DNA of 64,000 nucleotides from positions 683,164 to 747,163 of the forward strand of contig NZ_NEWK01000002.1 of NCBI RefSeq assembly GCF_002217655.1, given 5' to 3'. Shown piece by piece: positions 8,553 to 16,788 of the stretch (its first letter is position 1; each line of letters starts with the position of its first letter). This DNA comes from Geobacillus thermocatenulatus (GTDB lineage: Bacteria > Bacillota > Bacilli > Bacillales > Anoxybacillaceae). The notes below the pieces were generated by a model. That model worked only from the letters and a program-made list of their open reading frames with translations. It was not told the DNA's origin and made no database searches. The translations under genes were made by a program, and so were the position numbers.

Positions 8553-9221
8553 TTATTGAAAACTTTGCAACAATGATTTGACGACCAAATGCCAGCCATC
8601 AACAAGGACAAACAATAAAATTTTAAACGGCAGCGAAATCATCACGGGCGGCAGCATCATCATCCCCATCGACATTAAGACGCTGGCGACGATCATGTCG
8701 ATGACTAAAAACGGAATAAAAATCATAAAGCCCATTTGAAACGCCGTTTTCAACTCACTGATGGCAAACGCCGGCACGAGCGCGGTCATTGGGATGTCGT
8801 TGACCGTTTTCGGCTGTTTGGCGCCGCTGTATGATAAAAACAGCGCCAAATCTTCCTGCCTGGTGTATTGGCTCATAAACTGCTTCAGGGGGACAGCCGC
8901 CCGTTCATACGCCTCCTCCAAATCAATTTTGTCGGCAAACAGCGGCTGCAATGCCTGGTCGTTGATGTCTTTCCAAGTCGGCGCCATAATGAAAAATGTT
9001 AAAAACAAGGCGAGTCCGACAAGCACTTGGTTCGGCGGCATCTGCTGCGTGCCGAGCGCCGTGCGCACAAACGACAAAACGATGACGATGCGCGTAAAAC
9101 ATGTCATCATAATGAGAATGCCGGGAGCAATCGACAAAACGGTGAGCAACAGAAGAAGCTTCACCGCTGTCGAAACGTGCTCGGGAGCCATCGAATCAAA
9201 CATATGGACAAATTCACTCAT
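8553..9221 (-). CDS. fliP: Flagellar export gate protein FliP
   Basis: FliP forms the pentameric core of the flagellar type III export channel. Membrane segments lie at about 20-45, 55-75, 160-180 and 185-215. The signature LSIAPGILIMMTCFTRIVIV and the conserved FVRTALGTQQMPPNQVL region are present. This copy is 222 residues with no long cleavable leader, as in B. subtilis. Its start overlaps the fliO stop by 8 bp, suggesting coupled translation. The call is secure. Confidence 0.96.
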   Translation of the reverse strand: MSEFVHMFDSMAPEHVSTAVKLLLLLTVLSIAPGILIMMTCFTRIVIVLSFVRTALGTQQMPPNQVLVGLALFLTFFIMAPTWKDINDQALQPLFADKIDLEEAYERAAVPLKQFMSQYTRQEDLALFLSYSGAKQPKTVNDIPMTALVPAFAISELKTAFQMGFMIFIPFLVIDMIVASVLMSMGMMMLPPVMISLPFKILLFVLVDGWHLVVKSLLQSFQ

Positions 9222-9870
9222 CGCCCGCCGTCCCTTTCTTCTTCAACCGATTGAGCCACTCGTTTCGCTTTTCGGCCATTTGCTTCATCTCCTCCGCCAA
9301 CAGCGCCGAAAACGACGGCGGCAAACCGTTTTTCCTTTTTAAATTTCCCGTCCACTCGCCTCGAAGGAAGGAACCAAGCCGGCCGAACTCCGCCATTCGC
9401 TCCAACCGTGCGCGATGTTGCTCCAACAGTTCATTCATTTCTTGTTCGTCTTCAATTTCTTTCAGAAGCTGAATCGAATCACCGACACCGATGACGAAAA
9501 GCCGACGGCCGACTTTAATGAGCTGTACAGAGCGGTTCGTCCCGACGCTCGTCCCGCCGAGATGCTCGATGACGCCCTTTTGGCTTGAAATGAATGACTG
9601 GCGGCGAGATATCCATCTTAGCACGGCATAAAGAAGAACAAGGACAAAGGCGGTCGCGCCGATGAGCCGAAGCACATCGAAAGCGGAAACCGCATCAGCG
9701 GCTTGATTCGCTGTCTGTTTTGTCTGTTGCCCGGAAGGAGCTGGCGGCCCGCATGAATCGGGATGCTGCAGGCAGTCGGCGACCGTCGGGCTTTGGGCGG
9801 CCAATGCCGGCGTCGGCCCCAAAGCGATGGCTGCCGCCAGCAAAACGGCCGCCCAGCGCCAAATTGCCAT
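9214..9870 (-). CDS. fliO: Flagellar export assembly protein FliO (FliZ of Bacillus)
   Basis: FliO, called FliZ in B. subtilis, helps FliP assemble. The chosen ATG at 9870 follows an AGAGGTGG ribosome site and opens a clear signal peptide (MAIWRWAAVLLAAAIALG, cleavage near ALA-AQ). A longer frame upstream to 9981 would overlap cheY and has no ribosome site. Next come a short periplasmic Cys-containing segment, one membrane helix (about residues 70-90), then a cytoplasmic SH3-like FliO domain (VSVG-type strand, RRLFVIGVGDSIQLL) and a charged coiled tail. Length is 218 residues. It lies between cheY and fliP. Confidence 0.92.
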   Translation of the reverse strand: MAIWRWAAVLLAAAIALGPTPALAAQSPTVADCLQHPDSCGPPAPSGQQTKQTANQAADAVSAFDVLRLIGATAFVLVLLYAVLRWISRRQSFISSQKGVIEHLGGTSVGTNRSVQLIKVGRRLFVIGVGDSIQLLKEIEDEQEMNELLEQHRARLERMAEFGRLGSFLRGEWTGNLKRKNGLPPSFSALLAEEMKQMAEKRNEWLNRLKKKGTAGDE

Positions 9871-9889
9871 CGTTTCCACCTCTGATCGC

Positions 9890-10249
9890 TCACCCGATCG
9901 TTTTGTTGATCGCTTCGATGACGCGGTCGGCTTGGAACGGCTTGACCACAAAATCTTTCGCCCCGGCTTGAATGGCATCAATCACCATTGCCTGCTGCCC
10001 CATCGCGGAGCACATAATGACTTTGGCATTGCTGTCGATTTTTTTAATTTCCTTGAGCGCCGCAATCCCATCCATCTCCGGCATCGTAATATCCATTGTC
10101 ACGATATCGGGCCGCGTTTCCTTGTATTTCTCGATCGCCTGCCGTCCATCGGCCGCTTCGGCGACGACTTCATGTCCGTTTTTCGTCAAAATATCTTTAA
10201 TCATCATGCGCATAAATGCCGCATCATCAACGACAAGCACTCTTGCCAT
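9890..10249 (-). CDS. cheY: Chemotaxis response regulator CheY
   Basis: CheY is phosphorylated by CheA and binds the FliM/FliY switch to set motor rotation. It is a single receiver domain of 119 residues with acidic DDAAFMR at 8-14, phospho-Asp in VTMDITMPEMDG (D54), a Ser/Thr switch in MCSAMG and the conserved Lys in FVVKPF. There is no output domain. The gene lies between fliY and fliO, as in B. subtilis. Signal removal is probably provided by the neighbouring FliY CheC-type phosphatase. Confidence 0.97.
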   Translation of the reverse strand: MARVLVVDDAAFMRMMIKDILTKNGHEVVAEAADGRQAIEKYKETRPDIVTMDITMPEMDGIAALKEIKKIDSNAKVIMCSAMGQQAMVIDAIQAGAKDFVVKPFQADRVIEAINKTIG

Positions 10250-10274
10250 GTCCCCTAACCTCCCAAACGCCTGT

Positions 10275-11522
10275 TTATTTTAGCTTTGTCAGCCGATCGC
10301 TTTGGCTGATGATGTCCGTAATGCGGACGCCGAAATTTTCATCGATGACGACAACCTCGCCTTTGGCGATCAGCTTGTTGTTGACAAACACATCGACCGG
10401 TTCGCCGGCCAGTTTATCGAGCTCAATGATCGATCCAGTCGACAGCTGCAAAATTTCCTGCACCGACCGCTTCGTCCGTCCGAGTTCAACCGTCACCTGC
10501 AGCGGCACATCAAACAGCAGCTCCAAATTGCGCGCCTCCGTTGCCGCAAGCGGCGGGGCATCGAACTCGACGAAATCGGCGGTTTGAATATGCCGTGCAG
10601 CTGCACCCTCTCTCTCCTTGTTCGCGGTCGAGGCGTACGTGTCGGTCAATGCGAGCCCGCGTGCAGCTGCACCCTCTCTCTCCTTGTTCGCGCGCCCAGC
10701 CGGCGCTTGATCCGTCGAGCGGCTCGCCGCTTCTGAAACAGCCACACCGCCGTTTGTCTGAGCGTCAATCGCAACAGGCTGCGGCTCGCAAAACGGCCGG
10801 TCGTCCGCCGACGACTTAAGGCTCACTTCCGCTGCCCCCGGCTCCTCAAGCGGCGAGCCGAGCAATTGGGCAACCAATTCTTTCGCGAAATCGACCGGCA
10901 GCAGCTGCATAATGTTTGAGTCGATCAACTCGCCAATTTTGAGCCGAAATGACACTTTAATGAAAAAGTCTTCGTCCGGCAAATATTCCATCCCTTTTCC
11001 TTCCGCTAAATCAAGCAGATGGAGCGCCGGCGGGGAAATATCAACCCGCTTGCCAAAGACGGTCGACATTGACGTCGCCGCTGAGCCCATCATTTGGTTC
11101 ATCGCTTCTTGAACAGCGCTCAGCTGAATCTCTCCGAGCGGACCATCGGCCGCCGTTCCGTCGCCGCCAAGCATTAAATCAGCGATAATCGCCGCGTCTT
11201 GCTGTTTAATGACGAGCAAGTTTGTCCCGAGCAGCCCTTCCGTATAGTTAACTTGGATGGCGACATATGGTTGCGGAAATTCATCGGCGACGCTTGTGCG
11301 CTCGATAATGGACACACTTGGCGTCGTGATTTCCACTTTTTGATTCAATAACATCGACAGGGCAGTGGCCGAACTGCCGAAAGAAATATTGCCGATTTCC
11401 CCAAGGGCGTCCTGCTCAAGTGGAGAGAGAATATCATGAAGCTTCGGAATAGAGTCATCGCTGCCCATTCCGCGCAACAAAGCATCAATTTCATCCTGCG
11501 ACAGCATGCCATCATTCATCAT
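10275..11522 (-). CDS. fliY: Flagellar switch protein and CheY-P phosphatase FliY
   Basis: FliY is the Gram-positive FliN equivalent that also dephosphorylates CheY-P. The N-terminal peptide LSQDEIDALLRGM resembles the CheY-binding peptide of FliM. The CheC-type phosphatase domain (about 30-215) keeps both active motifs, E42/N45 (GEIGN) and E139/N142 (EAMNQ). A long low-complexity linker (about 225-325) carries a duplicated ANKEREGAAAR at 278-288 and 300-310. The C-terminal FliN/SpoA domain is at about 335-410. At 415 residues it is longer than the roughly 380 of B. subtilis, the excess being in the linker. The start overlaps the fliM stop by 11 bp. Confidence 0.96.
   Translation of the reverse strand: MMNDGMLSQDEIDALLRGMGSDDSIPKLHDILSPLEQDALGEIGNISFGSSATALSMLLNQKVEITTPSVSIIERTSVADEFPQPYVAIQVNYTEGLLGTNLLVIKQQDAAIIADLMLGGDGTAADGPLGEIQLSAVQEAMNQMMGSAATSMSTVFGKRVDISPPALHLLDLAEGKGMEYLPDEDFFIKVSFRLKIGELIDSNIMQLLPVDFAKELVAQLLGSPLEEPGAAEVSLKSSADDRPFCEPQPVAIDAQTNGGVAVSEAASRSTDQAPAGRANKEREGAAARGLALTDTYASTANKEREGAAARHIQTADFVEFDAPPLAATEARNLELLFDVPLQVTVELGRTKRSVQEILQLSTGSIIELDKLAGEPVDVFVNNKLIAKGEVVVIDENFGVRITDIISQSDRLTKLK
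10594..10692. repeat. 33-bp direct repeat in the fliY linker
   Basis: Two identical 33-bp copies lie at 10594-10626 and 10660-10692, with a period of 66 bp (22 codons). Each copy contains the 12-bp palindrome GTGCAGCTGCAC and encodes ANKEREGAAAR. The frame is preserved. The flanks of the copies differ, so only the 33 bp is conserved, not the full 66-bp period. Confidence 0.93.
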
Positions 11523-12516
11523 GGTCGTCTTCGTCCCCCTCGATCATCGCTAAAATTTGCACCGCCAGCTTTTTGTTCCGCTTCCCCGGCTGGCCGATAA
11601 ACTTTGGAATATGGCCAATTTTGACCACGAGCGGCTCATGAATCGACTGCTCGAGCTGAATGACATCGCCGGCCTCGAGTTGAAGAAATTCATTGACCGT
11701 GATGACCGCCGTTCCCAGTTCAGCGATAATCGGCAATTGGGCCGCGCGGATGCGCTGTTCGATCCGTTTCGCTTCCTCGGGGGAACGCTCCTTTTTTTGC
11801 GCCTGCATCCAGTAATGCACCGACAGCCGCGGCATAATCGGCTCCAAGACGACATGCGGAATGCACACATTCATCATGCCGCGCGCTTCGCCAATTTGCG
11901 TGTTGAGCGAAATGACGACGACGGTGTCGTTCGGCGCAATCATGCGCAAAAACTGCGGATTGACTTCAAAATTGACAAAGAGCGGGTCGACTTCCGCCAC
12001 CGATTCCCAAGCGTCGCGCCAATGGACAAACGCCTTGTCAAACAAATTGGACATGATGCGTGTTTCAATCTCCGTCAAATGCTCCACTTTATCCATGCCG
12101 ACGCCGCGTCCGCCCATCACCCGATCAAGAATGGCGTAAGCGATGTTCGGGTTGACTTCCAAAAGGACATGTCCGCCGAGCGGCGGCACCTCAAAGACAT
12201 TGATGATCGTCATTTTTGGGATGGAGCGGACAAATTCTTCGTATGGAATTTGGTCGGCCGATGCGACCGAAATTTGCACATATGTGCGCAACTGGGCGGA
12301 AAAAAACGTTGTCAGCAGACGGGCGAAATTTTCATGAATGCGCGTCAGGCTGCGGATTTGATCTTTGGAAAACCGGAGCGCCCGCCGGAAATCATACGTT
12401 TTGACGCGTCGGCCTTCCTCCTCTTTTTTCAGCTCCTCCGCGCTCATCTCCCCTGCAGAAAGCGCAGCGAGCAACGCGTCAATTTCGCTTTGCGACAATA
12501 CTTCCCCGGCCGTCAT
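11512..12516 (-). CDS. fliM: Flagellar motor switch protein FliM
   Basis: FliM forms the C-ring, binds CheY-P and contacts FliG. The N-terminal CheY-binding peptide LSQSEIDALLAAL is at about 7-19. A middle CheC-like domain without phosphatase residues contains GGxG-like MGGRGVGM, and a C-terminal SpoA/FliN-like domain occupies about 245-320. Length is 334 residues, normal. fliL lies upstream, and the coding end overlaps fliY, forming the usual fliL-fliM-fliY block. Nothing odd was seen. Confidence 0.96.
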   Translation of the reverse strand: MTAGEVLSQSEIDALLAALSAGEMSAEELKKEEEGRRVKTYDFRRALRFSKDQIRSLTRIHENFARLLTTFFSAQLRTYVQISVASADQIPYEEFVRSIPKMTIINVFEVPPLGGHVLLEVNPNIAYAILDRVMGGRGVGMDKVEHLTEIETRIMSNLFDKAFVHWRDAWESVAEVDPLFVNFEVNPQFLRMIAPNDTVVVISLNTQIGEARGMMNVCIPHVVLEPIMPRLSVHYWMQAQKKERSPEEAKRIEQRIRAAQLPIIAELGTAVITVNEFLQLEAGDVIQLEQSIHEPLVVKIGHIPKFIGQPGKRNKKLAVQILAMIEGDEDDHDE

Positions 12517-12544
12517 TTCATCTTCCCCCCTTCCAATGACAGGG

Positions 12545-12973
12545 CTACTGGAGGATAAACGAAGTAATGTAGACGTTCTCCACTCTCCCTTCTTGCATCA
12601 ATCCGTTGATCTCGCGCTTCAGCCTCTCTTTCAGCGCCGTCAGCCCTTCTTTTCCTTTAAAGTCGGCCGCTTTCATCTGCGAAAGTTGCTCGATGATCAC
12701 GTCTTTCATCTGAAAATCTCGTTTCTCCGCCTCTTCTTTTCCTTGATCGCTGTCTGTTTCAATTTTAAATGAGATTTTAATATAACGTCCGTCTGCTAAA
12801 TTGGTGGTCATTTCCGGAATGTCGATCGATCGTTCCGCCAGTTCGTCAGCGCTTGGCGCCCCTTGTTTTTCCGCATGCCCCATCTTCATCACCGCGACAA
12901 GCGCCGCCGTTCCAGCCAAAGCGATGACCGCCAGCACAATGATCATCGTTTTGATTGCTTTATTCCCTTTCAC
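12545..12973 (-). CDS. fliL: Flagellar basal body associated protein FliL
   Basis: FliL is a single-span membrane protein that surrounds the stator and supports torque. The start is taken at the GTG at 12973, because an AGGAGG lies 8 bp before it and the product (142 residues) then begins VKGNKAIKT directly before the membrane helix (about 9-32). An earlier ATG at 13012 lies inside swrD and lacks a ribosome site. The extracytoplasmic part holds the FliL domain with ending VYITSFILQ. The chosen start overlaps swrD by 14 bp. Confidence 0.93.
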   Translation of the reverse strand: MKGNKAIKTMIIVLAVIALAGTAALVAVMKMGHAEKQGAPSADELAERSIDIPEMTTNLADGRYIKISFKIETDSDQGKEEAEKRDFQMKDVIIEQLSQMKAADFKGKEGLTALKERLKREINGLMQEGRVENVYITSFILQ

Positions 12974-13184
12974 GGTCCAATCCTCCTGCTTTCGGTAAGC
13001 GAAACACACCAAGCTGCTGGTAAAACTCGCTCGCTCGCGCCGCCACTTGCTCGACCGTTTCGCGAATGACGAATTTTTTTCCGTTCGTCAGCGTCACGGT
13101 CGTATCAGGAAACGCTTCAATTTGTTCGATGTACAGCGCATTGAGCACAAACCGTTTGCCGTTGAGCTTCGTTAACGAAATCAT
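12960..13184 (-). CDS. swrD: FlbD-family protein SwrD (YlzI)
   Basis: SwrD is a small cytoplasmic FlbD-family protein which in B. subtilis raises flagellar motor power needed for swarming. The 74-residue product has the family pattern MISLTKLNGKRFVLNA, then IEQIEAFPDTTVTLTNGKK and a helical C-terminus (ETVEQVAARASEFYQQ). The B. subtilis form has about 71 residues. The ribosome site before its ATG is weak, so translation may depend on upstream flow. It lies between flgE and fliL. Confidence 0.9.
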   Translation of the reverse strand: MISLTKLNGKRFVLNALYIEQIEAFPDTTVTLTNGKKFVIRETVEQVAARASEFYQQLGVFRLPKAGGLDRERE

Positions 13185-13227
13185 CGGCCAGCAGGCGCAA
13201 GACGCCGCTCACGCCCTACCTCCTATT

Positions 13228-14043
13228 CTATTTTTTTAAGTTGACAAGCTCTTGCAAAATTTCATCCGATGTCGTAATGATGCGCGTATTCGCCTGGAAG
13301 CCGCGCTGGGCGACGATCATCTCCGTGAATTCCTCGGCAAGGTCGACGTTGGACATCTCAAGCGCGCCGGAGACGATCGTTCCTGTTCCGTTCGCTCCCG
13401 GCGCCCCTATCGTTAGCGTTCCAGAGTTGGTCGTTTCGCGGAACAAGTTGTTGCCGACTTTTTCTAATCCGTCATTATTTGTAAATTTGGCCAGCTGAAT
13501 CGTGCCGATTGTCTGCAAGTTTCCCGAATCGTCTACAATATTCACCTTGCCATCTGCCCCGATGCTTAAGCTTTTCGCAGTAGAAGAAATTTTCAAACTC
13601 GTGATTTTCCCAGTCGAATCAGTTCCAAGTAAATATTGCCCATCGGCATTGACCATATAGCCTTGCGAATCGAGATAAAAATTCCCGGCTCTCGTATACA
13701 TGCGATTGTTGCCGGACGCATCGCCGACGACGAAAAACCCGTCGCCGGAAATGGCCAAATCGAGCACGCGGCCGGTCGTTTGCAAGCTGCCTTGCGTATG
13801 GACGGTGTCGATCGCCGCCAGCTGCGAACCGAGCCCGACCTGCTTTGGATTCGTCCCGCCGCGGCCGGCACCGGCATTGGGTCCGCTTGCTCCAGAAATC
13901 GTCTGGCTCATCAAATCTTTGAAAATCGTTCGTCCTTTTTTAAACCCGTACGTATTGACATTGGCAATGTTGTTGCCGATGACATCCAACTTCGTTTGAA
14001 AGTTGCGCATGGCGCCGATTCCGGAATACATGGAACGAAGCAT
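13228..14043 (-). CDS. flgE: Flagellar hook protein FlgE (older name FlgG)
   Basis: This is the hook subunit of Bacillus-type flagella, long annotated FlgG because it is short. The N-terminal rod/hook signature LDVIGNNIANVNTYGFKKGR is at about 19-38. A Gly/Ser-rich middle and the ISGDGFFVV motif (about 99) follow. The C-terminal coiled-coil motif (SNVDLAEEFTEMIVAQRGFQANTRII) is present. Length is 271 residues. It follows flgD, which caps hook growth, and is followed by swrD. FlgG rod protein is the alternative name, but the position next to fliK and flgD favours hook. Confidence 0.92.
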   Translation of the reverse strand: MLRSMYSGIGAMRNFQTKLDVIGNNIANVNTYGFKKGRTIFKDLMSQTISGASGPNAGAGRGGTNPKQVGLGSQLAAIDTVHTQGSLQTTGRVLDLAISGDGFFVVGDASGNNRMYTRAGNFYLDSQGYMVNADGQYLLGTDSTGKITSLKISSTAKSLSIGADGKVNIVDDSGNLQTIGTIQLAKFTNNDGLEKVGNNLFRETTNSGTLTIGAPGANGTGTIVSGALEMSNVDLAEEFTEMIVAQRGFQANTRIITTSDEILQELVNLKK

Positions 14044-14060
14044 CGGTTCCCTCTCCCCTT

Positions 14061-14489
14061 TTATCCTTTTTGTTCGACTTTCACGACCGCATCCGCGGCA
14101 ATCGTTGTCCCGTTATCAAGCCCAATAGTCACTTGGCCGTCTTTTTGCATGACCGATTGAACGACGGCGCTCATCATCGTCTCGCCGTCTTGCCAGTGCA
14201 CCGTTTTGCCGATCCATTCGCTGTAGCGCAAAAGCGCATCGCGGCTTGACGCTTGCATCCATTGCTGCATCAAATTGGCGATGTTCATCATTTGCTCAAG
14301 CGAGGAGAAGCTCGCCATTTGCGCGATAAAGTCTTTATCTTCCATCGGATTGAGCGGATCTTGGTTTTCGAGCTGAGCGAGCAAAATTTTGAGAAAGTCG
14401 TCTTTTCCTAAAATTTGATTGCCCGTTTTCCGTTCCGGCTGAACCGCGTTTGTCAGCCATAAGCTTCCATCAATCGGATTCGTTGTCAT
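14061..14489 (-). CDS. flgD: Flagellar hook capping protein FlgD
   Basis: FlgD is the scaffold cap on which hook subunits polymerise. The 142-residue protein has the conserved N-terminal FlgD domain [42 protein letters not shown] at about 24-66, and a C-terminal beta part with [10 protein letters not shown]. It is shorter than enterobacterial FlgD (about 230), as usual in Bacillus. The gene lies 17 bp after fliK and 17 bp before flgE. Confidence 0.94.
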   Translation of the reverse strand: MTTNPIDGSLWLTNAVQPERKTGNQILGKDDFLKILLAQLENQDPLNPMEDKDFIAQMASFSSLEQMMNIANLMQQWMQASSRDALLRYSEWIGKTVHWQDGETMMSAVVQSVMQKDGQVTIGLDNGTTIAADAVVKVEQKG

Positions 14490-14506
14490 CCTCGTTCTTT
14501 TCCCCC

Positions 14507-15691
14507 TTATGCGTCAGCTTCGATCCCGTCTAGCGCAAACGGGAAAGAAGATGATGGCTCCCGCTTTTGTTTTTGCCGCGATTCGCCCTGCTGCTGCCCT
14601 CCTTGGCGGTTCCCGGAATATGGCGGCATCGCGGGGCTGTCATAATCCGACCAAACGGTCCATTTTTCGACCGTGATGGAACTCGCATCAAGCTGCTGAG
14701 CAAGCTGCGGCAAATGAGCGTTTAGCAACTCTTTCACCGCGTCGTTCGCCACGAGCAGCTTGGCGGCGAGCTTTCCACCTTCCTCTGTCATTTTCACCGT
14801 CACCGTCCCGAGATGTTCCGGATGCAGACGGATGACAAGCTGCATGACACCGTTTGGAAGCCTCATCCACCGCGCCGACCTTAGCACGTGGGCGACTTGA
14901 TCAGCGACGCTTCCGCCAGCTGACGCCGGCATCTCGCCAACCAGCCCGACAGATGAAGAGGAGGGTGATGAAAGCGCAGGAGGAGTGGTGAACGAAGGAG
15001 CGGCCTCGCCGCCCTGCCCCTCCCTTTTTGGCAACGAAACGTCTTTTTCACCAGCCGGACGGACAGAAGAAGCTTCGTTCGCCAACGCAACACCCGGTCT
15101 GTTGCCTCCTTGCTCATGGAATGGACGTTGGTCGCCGTCGCTTAGGAGCGATGGAAACACCCCGGTTTTTCCGCTGAAAGGCGAAACAGATTCAGCATCG
15201 ATATGACCACGTTTCCGTCCATCGGTTATGAGCGCACGTTCCAATCCCGCTTCATCGGCTGCCGGCTGAGCGGCAATCGTTTCTTCGCCATTCATCGCGC
15301 CGACAAACGGAAATGCCCCATGATCACTCGTTATCCCTTCCGCCTGCTGATCCGCCGTCAAAAGCGGCGCGCCTGCAGCTGCCGAAATTGGAGCGACAGC
15401 CCAAGCAGCCACGACGGAAGGGGCAAGCCACCATGATTCGATTGGCGCCGGCTTCTTTTCCGCTGAAGATGGTTGTCCGGCTGTTCCCGGTTCCACTCCG
15501 CCATTTTGCCAATCCGGCTCTTTGTTTCCGTTCGGTTGCTCTTGAAACAAGCGGTCCCTTGCCCAAGAGGGCAATAGCTCTTGTTGCTTATCGGCAAGCA
15601 GCGCCGCAAACACGTTTGCGTTTCCCGCCTCTTTTTTCACCGCCATAGCGCCTGCCGATAGCGGCGCGTTTGCTGTGATCGTCACTTTCAT
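14507..15691 (-). CDS. fliK: Flagellar hook-length control protein FliK
   Basis: FliK measures hook length and flips FlhB specificity. The first 270 residues are low-complexity and poorly conserved, rich in Pro/Ala/Gly/Ser, as expected for a molecular ruler. The conserved C-terminal Flg_hook domain is at about 275-350 ([21 protein letters not shown], then [19 protein letters not shown]). A Gln/Arg-rich tail follows. Length is 394 residues. The start overlaps the ylxF stop by 4 bp. The call rests on the C-terminal domain and position. Confidence 0.93.
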   Translation of the reverse strand: MKVTITANAPLSAGAMAVKKEAGNANVFAALLADKQQELLPSWARDRLFQEQPNGNKEPDWQNGGVEPGTAGQPSSAEKKPAPIESWWLAPSVVAAWAVAPISAAAGAPLLTADQQAEGITSDHGAFPFVGAMNGEETIAAQPAADEAGLERALITDGRKRGHIDAESVSPFSGKTGVFPSLLSDGDQRPFHEQGGNRPGVALANEASSVRPAGEKDVSLPKREGQGGEAAPSFTTPPALSSPSSSSVGLVGEMPASAGGSVADQVAHVLRSARWMRLPNGVMQLVIRLHPEHLGTVTVKMTEEGGKLAAKLLVANDAVKELLNAHLPQLAQQLDASSITVEKWTVWSDYDSPAMPPYSGNRQGGQQQGESRQKQKREPSSSFPFALDGIEADA

Positions 15692-16299
15692 TCGGCCGCC
15701 TCCTTCTCCATCGCCTTTTTGCTTAACGATGCCAACAGTTTCGCCGCCTGTCCAGCCGGCATTTGTTCCAAAATGGCGCCTGCTTTGTCGCCGTCAATCC
15801 TGCTCAGCACACGGAGCGCTTCGCTCTCAGGCAGTTCCGCTAAAATCGCCGCCGCCTGTTTTTCCGACATGGCGCCATACATGCCGGCGACATCTTCTTC
15901 CGTCAAGGCCGGCTCGTCAACAGGCTCAGCCTGAGCGTCCGTTTTCCCGCTTGGCGCAGACAGCTGGGCGATTTCCTTTTCCTTTGCCGCCAATTCGTTT
16001 TTCAACTGCTTGATTTGCTTTTGTTGGTCGGCGATCGTTCGTTTTTGTTGGTCGATCGTCTTCTGTTGGGCTTCAATCGTTTTTTGCAACGCTTTCTCCT
16101 TTTTGTTCCAGTCGACCCACTCGGAGACAAACGGCGCCTTTATGGTCCACTGTTTTGCCGCCTTGGCCACATCAACGCCGGCAATGTTTAAAATCAACAA
16201 CAGAAAGGAGGCGGCAAACGCACTCGGAATGACAATGACAAACAACAGCCATTGCCACCAACTCGCTTGTATTTCCTGTTCAACTTTGCTCTCCGCCAT
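15688..16299 (-). CDS. ylxF: YlxF, MotE-like flagellar membrane protein
   Basis: This is a membrane-anchored coiled-coil protein of the fla/che operon with no precisely proven function in Bacillus. One membrane helix (about 15-38) is followed by a long heptad-rich coil (about 62-112, with KKEKALQKTIEAQQKTIDQQ). An acidic linker leads to an MgtE-N-like domain (about 130-195: AGMYGAMSEKQAAAILAEL). MotE-type proteins act as chaperones of stator proteins in other bacteria. It lies between fliJ (same transcript) and fliK, the conserved place. The 203-residue length is typical. Confidence 0.9.
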   Translation of the reverse strand: MAESKVEQEIQASWWQWLLFVIVIPSAFAASFLLLILNIAGVDVAKAAKQWTIKAPFVSEWVDWNKKEKALQKTIEAQQKTIDQQKRTIADQQKQIKQLKNELAAKEKEIAQLSAPSGKTDAQAEPVDEPALTEEDVAGMYGAMSEKQAAAILAELPESEALRVLSRIDGDKAGAILEQMPAGQAAKLLASLSKKAMEKEAAE

Positions 16300-16746
16300 C
16301 TATACCTCTCCTTGCCTTGCAAAACGTTGAACCGCCATTTCATCGAGCAGACGGCGTTCCGCTTCCCTCTCAAGCTGCTCGGCCCACCGCTTCATGCGCT
16401 CGCGCATTTTTTCGTATTTTTTCACTTCGATATTCAATTCCATCAAACGCTGCTGCCGGCGCTGCATCCGCTCGCGCGCCTGCATGACGACGAGCTGATA
16501 ATGGTCGATCATCCGCTCTAAATTCGCCATATATTGCAGCCTGAGGCGAATGTCTCCAACGGACAGGCCGGCTTGAAGCTGTTCATCCCGAGCCGCTGCG
16601 CATTCTTCTTTTTCCTTGAGCAGGCGGTAAAGCGTTTCGGCTGCCTGCTCAAACCGGCGGACCGCCTCCTCGTATTCGCCAAGCGCCTTCTCTTTTTCTT
16701 TTTCTTTCATCGCCAGCACTTTTTGCAGCCGAAACGTCGGCGTCAC
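16300..16746 (-). CDS. fliJ: Flagellar export chaperone escort FliJ
   Basis: FliJ is the coiled-coil stalk that links the FliI ATPase ring to FlhA. The GTG at 16746 is chosen because AAAGGGGG lies 7 bp upstream and the protein then begins VTPTFRLQKVLAMKEKEK like other FliJ proteins. The ATG at 16764 has no ribosome site. The 148-residue product is helical throughout, with heptads rich in Glu, Arg and Gln and no membrane segment. It lies 42 bp after fliI. Confidence 0.92.
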   Translation of the reverse strand: MTPTFRLQKVLAMKEKEKEKALGEYEEAVRRFEQAAETLYRLLKEKEECAAARDEQLQAGLSVGDIRLRLQYMANLERMIDHYQLVVMQARERMQRRQQRLMELNIEVKKYEKMRERMKRWAEQLEREAERRLLDEMAVQRFARQGEV

Positions 16747-16788
16747 ATTTGTTCCCCCTTTCATCGTCTGAACATGGCGCGCGATTTC

